A stretch of DNA of 5,947 nucleotides, from contig CALCSA010000502.1 in assembly GCA_937894185.1 (NCBI GenBank), positions 1 through 5,947 of the forward strand, given 5' to 3'. The stretch is from an uncultured Clostridia bacterium. GTDB taxonomy: Bacteria > Bacillota > Clostridia > Oscillospirales > Ruminococcaceae. This document shows, one piece after another, positions 5,571 to 5,947 of the stretch. How positions within the stretch are numbered: position 1 is the stretch's first letter; every line of letters begins with the position of its first letter. The notes beneath the pieces are model-generated. The model was given only the letters and a program-made list of their open reading frames with translations, searched no databases and was not told the origin of the DNA. Both the position numbers and the translations under genes were made by a program.

Positions 5571-5947
5571 AAGCAGACCAATCGTCGTGTAAGATAGCTT
5601 CTGGAAGATCGTCGGCGATGCCCAGCCGGGTGAGGAGCTCGGCGGCGGCGTTGTAGCCCATCTCCTTCTGGCGCTGGTTCATGGCGGCCACCTCGATGAT
5701 GATGGCAAGGTTTCGTCCCGGCTTCACCGGAATGGTCAGCATGGGAACCTTGTTGCCCAAAATTTCGGTGAACTCGTTTTCGATCCCCATCCTGTCGTAA
5801 ATCTTCTGGGGGTCCCACTGTTCCAGCTGAATAATCATGTCGATTTGCTCGGTGATTTTGACCGAGCCGATGCCGAACAGACGGCGGACGTTGATGATGC
5901 CAATTCCCCGCAGTTCCATAAAGTGGCGGATGTTTTTGGGGGAAGAG
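5563..5947 (-). CDS. hprK: HPr kinase/phosphorylase, C-terminal 127 residues (5' end outside window)
   Basis: Bifunctional enzyme that phosphorylates HPr (and Crh where present) on Ser46 in response to glycolytic intermediates and removes the phosphate by phosphorolysis, controlling carbon catabolite repression in Firmicutes. The open frame enters from the right edge, with the first complete codon at 5946-5944, and ends at TAA 5565-5563. The visible part starts just before the family signature MELRGIGIINVRRLFG, which is internal, so the ATG at 5919 within it is a conserved Met and not a start. It continues through the C-terminal segment KPGRNLAIIIEVAAMN and then QKEMGYNAA, all typical of HprK. 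The P-loop of the kinase domain lies outside the window. The next gene begins 53 bases downstream on the same strand. hprK next to murB and a PHP gene is a familiar Clostridia arrangement. Identity is secure; the state of the N-terminal half cannot be judged. Confidence 0.94.
   Translation of the reverse strand, partial: SSPKNIRHFMELRGIGIINVRRLFGIGSVKITEQIDMIIQLEQWDPQKIYDRMGIENEFTEILGNKVPMLTIPVKPGRNLAIIIEVAAMNQRQKEMGYNAAAELLTRLGIADDLPEAILHDDWSAFD

Noticed and set aside
5561..5574. GCTT/AAGC hairpin at the hprK stop as a terminator
   Set aside because: A 4-bp stem is too weak and no T-run follows. It overlaps the coding end of hprK.

Overview
The window reads as a single run of chromosomal housekeeping genes, all on the minus strand. 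In transcription order (right to left) they are: the 3' part of hprK (HPr kinase/phosphorylase), a YcdX-type PHP-family phosphatase, murB, rapZ (yvcJ), whiA, and the 5' part of dnaE. The gene families (HprK, a WhiA sporulation/division regulator, a MurB ending in the Gram-positive LExEIRLIG-type tail, RapZ) point to a Firmicute. The gene order, GC-rich codon use and DnaE1-like polymerase suggest a Clostridia member, most likely an Oscillospirales/Ruminococcaceae-type gut anaerobe. That taxonomic placement is inference.

Layout: 5947-5563 is the C-terminal 127 residues of HprK. 5509-4784 is a 241-residue PHP phosphatase with all nine expected metal ligands. 4710-3793 is MurB (305 aa). 3707-2841 is RapZ (288 aa). 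2762-1842 is WhiA (306 aa). 1845-1 is the first 615 residues of DnaE, open to the window edge. Intergenic gaps are 53-85 bases, and whiA and dnaE overlap by 4 bases (ATGA), so co-transcription of the whole set is likely. No stretch above 300 bases lacks a gene. I see no RNA gene, mobile element, CRISPR array or convincing rho-independent terminator.

Functionally the cluster combines carbon-status sensing (HprK), cell-wall precursor synthesis (MurB), a regulator tied in other bacteria to amino-sugar supply (RapZ), a cell-division/chromosome-linked DNA-binding protein (WhiA) and the replicative polymerase (DnaE). Two independent PHP-superfamily active sites lie in it: the free-standing phosphatase and the N-terminal domain of DnaE.

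I found no evidence of a new defence, mobile or biosynthetic system. The points most worth a second look are the absence of yvcK between rapZ and whiA, with an orphan Shine-Dalgarno-like sequence in that gap; the complete metal site of the DnaE PHP domain; an imperfect stem-loop between murB and rapZ; and the whiA-dnaE overlap.
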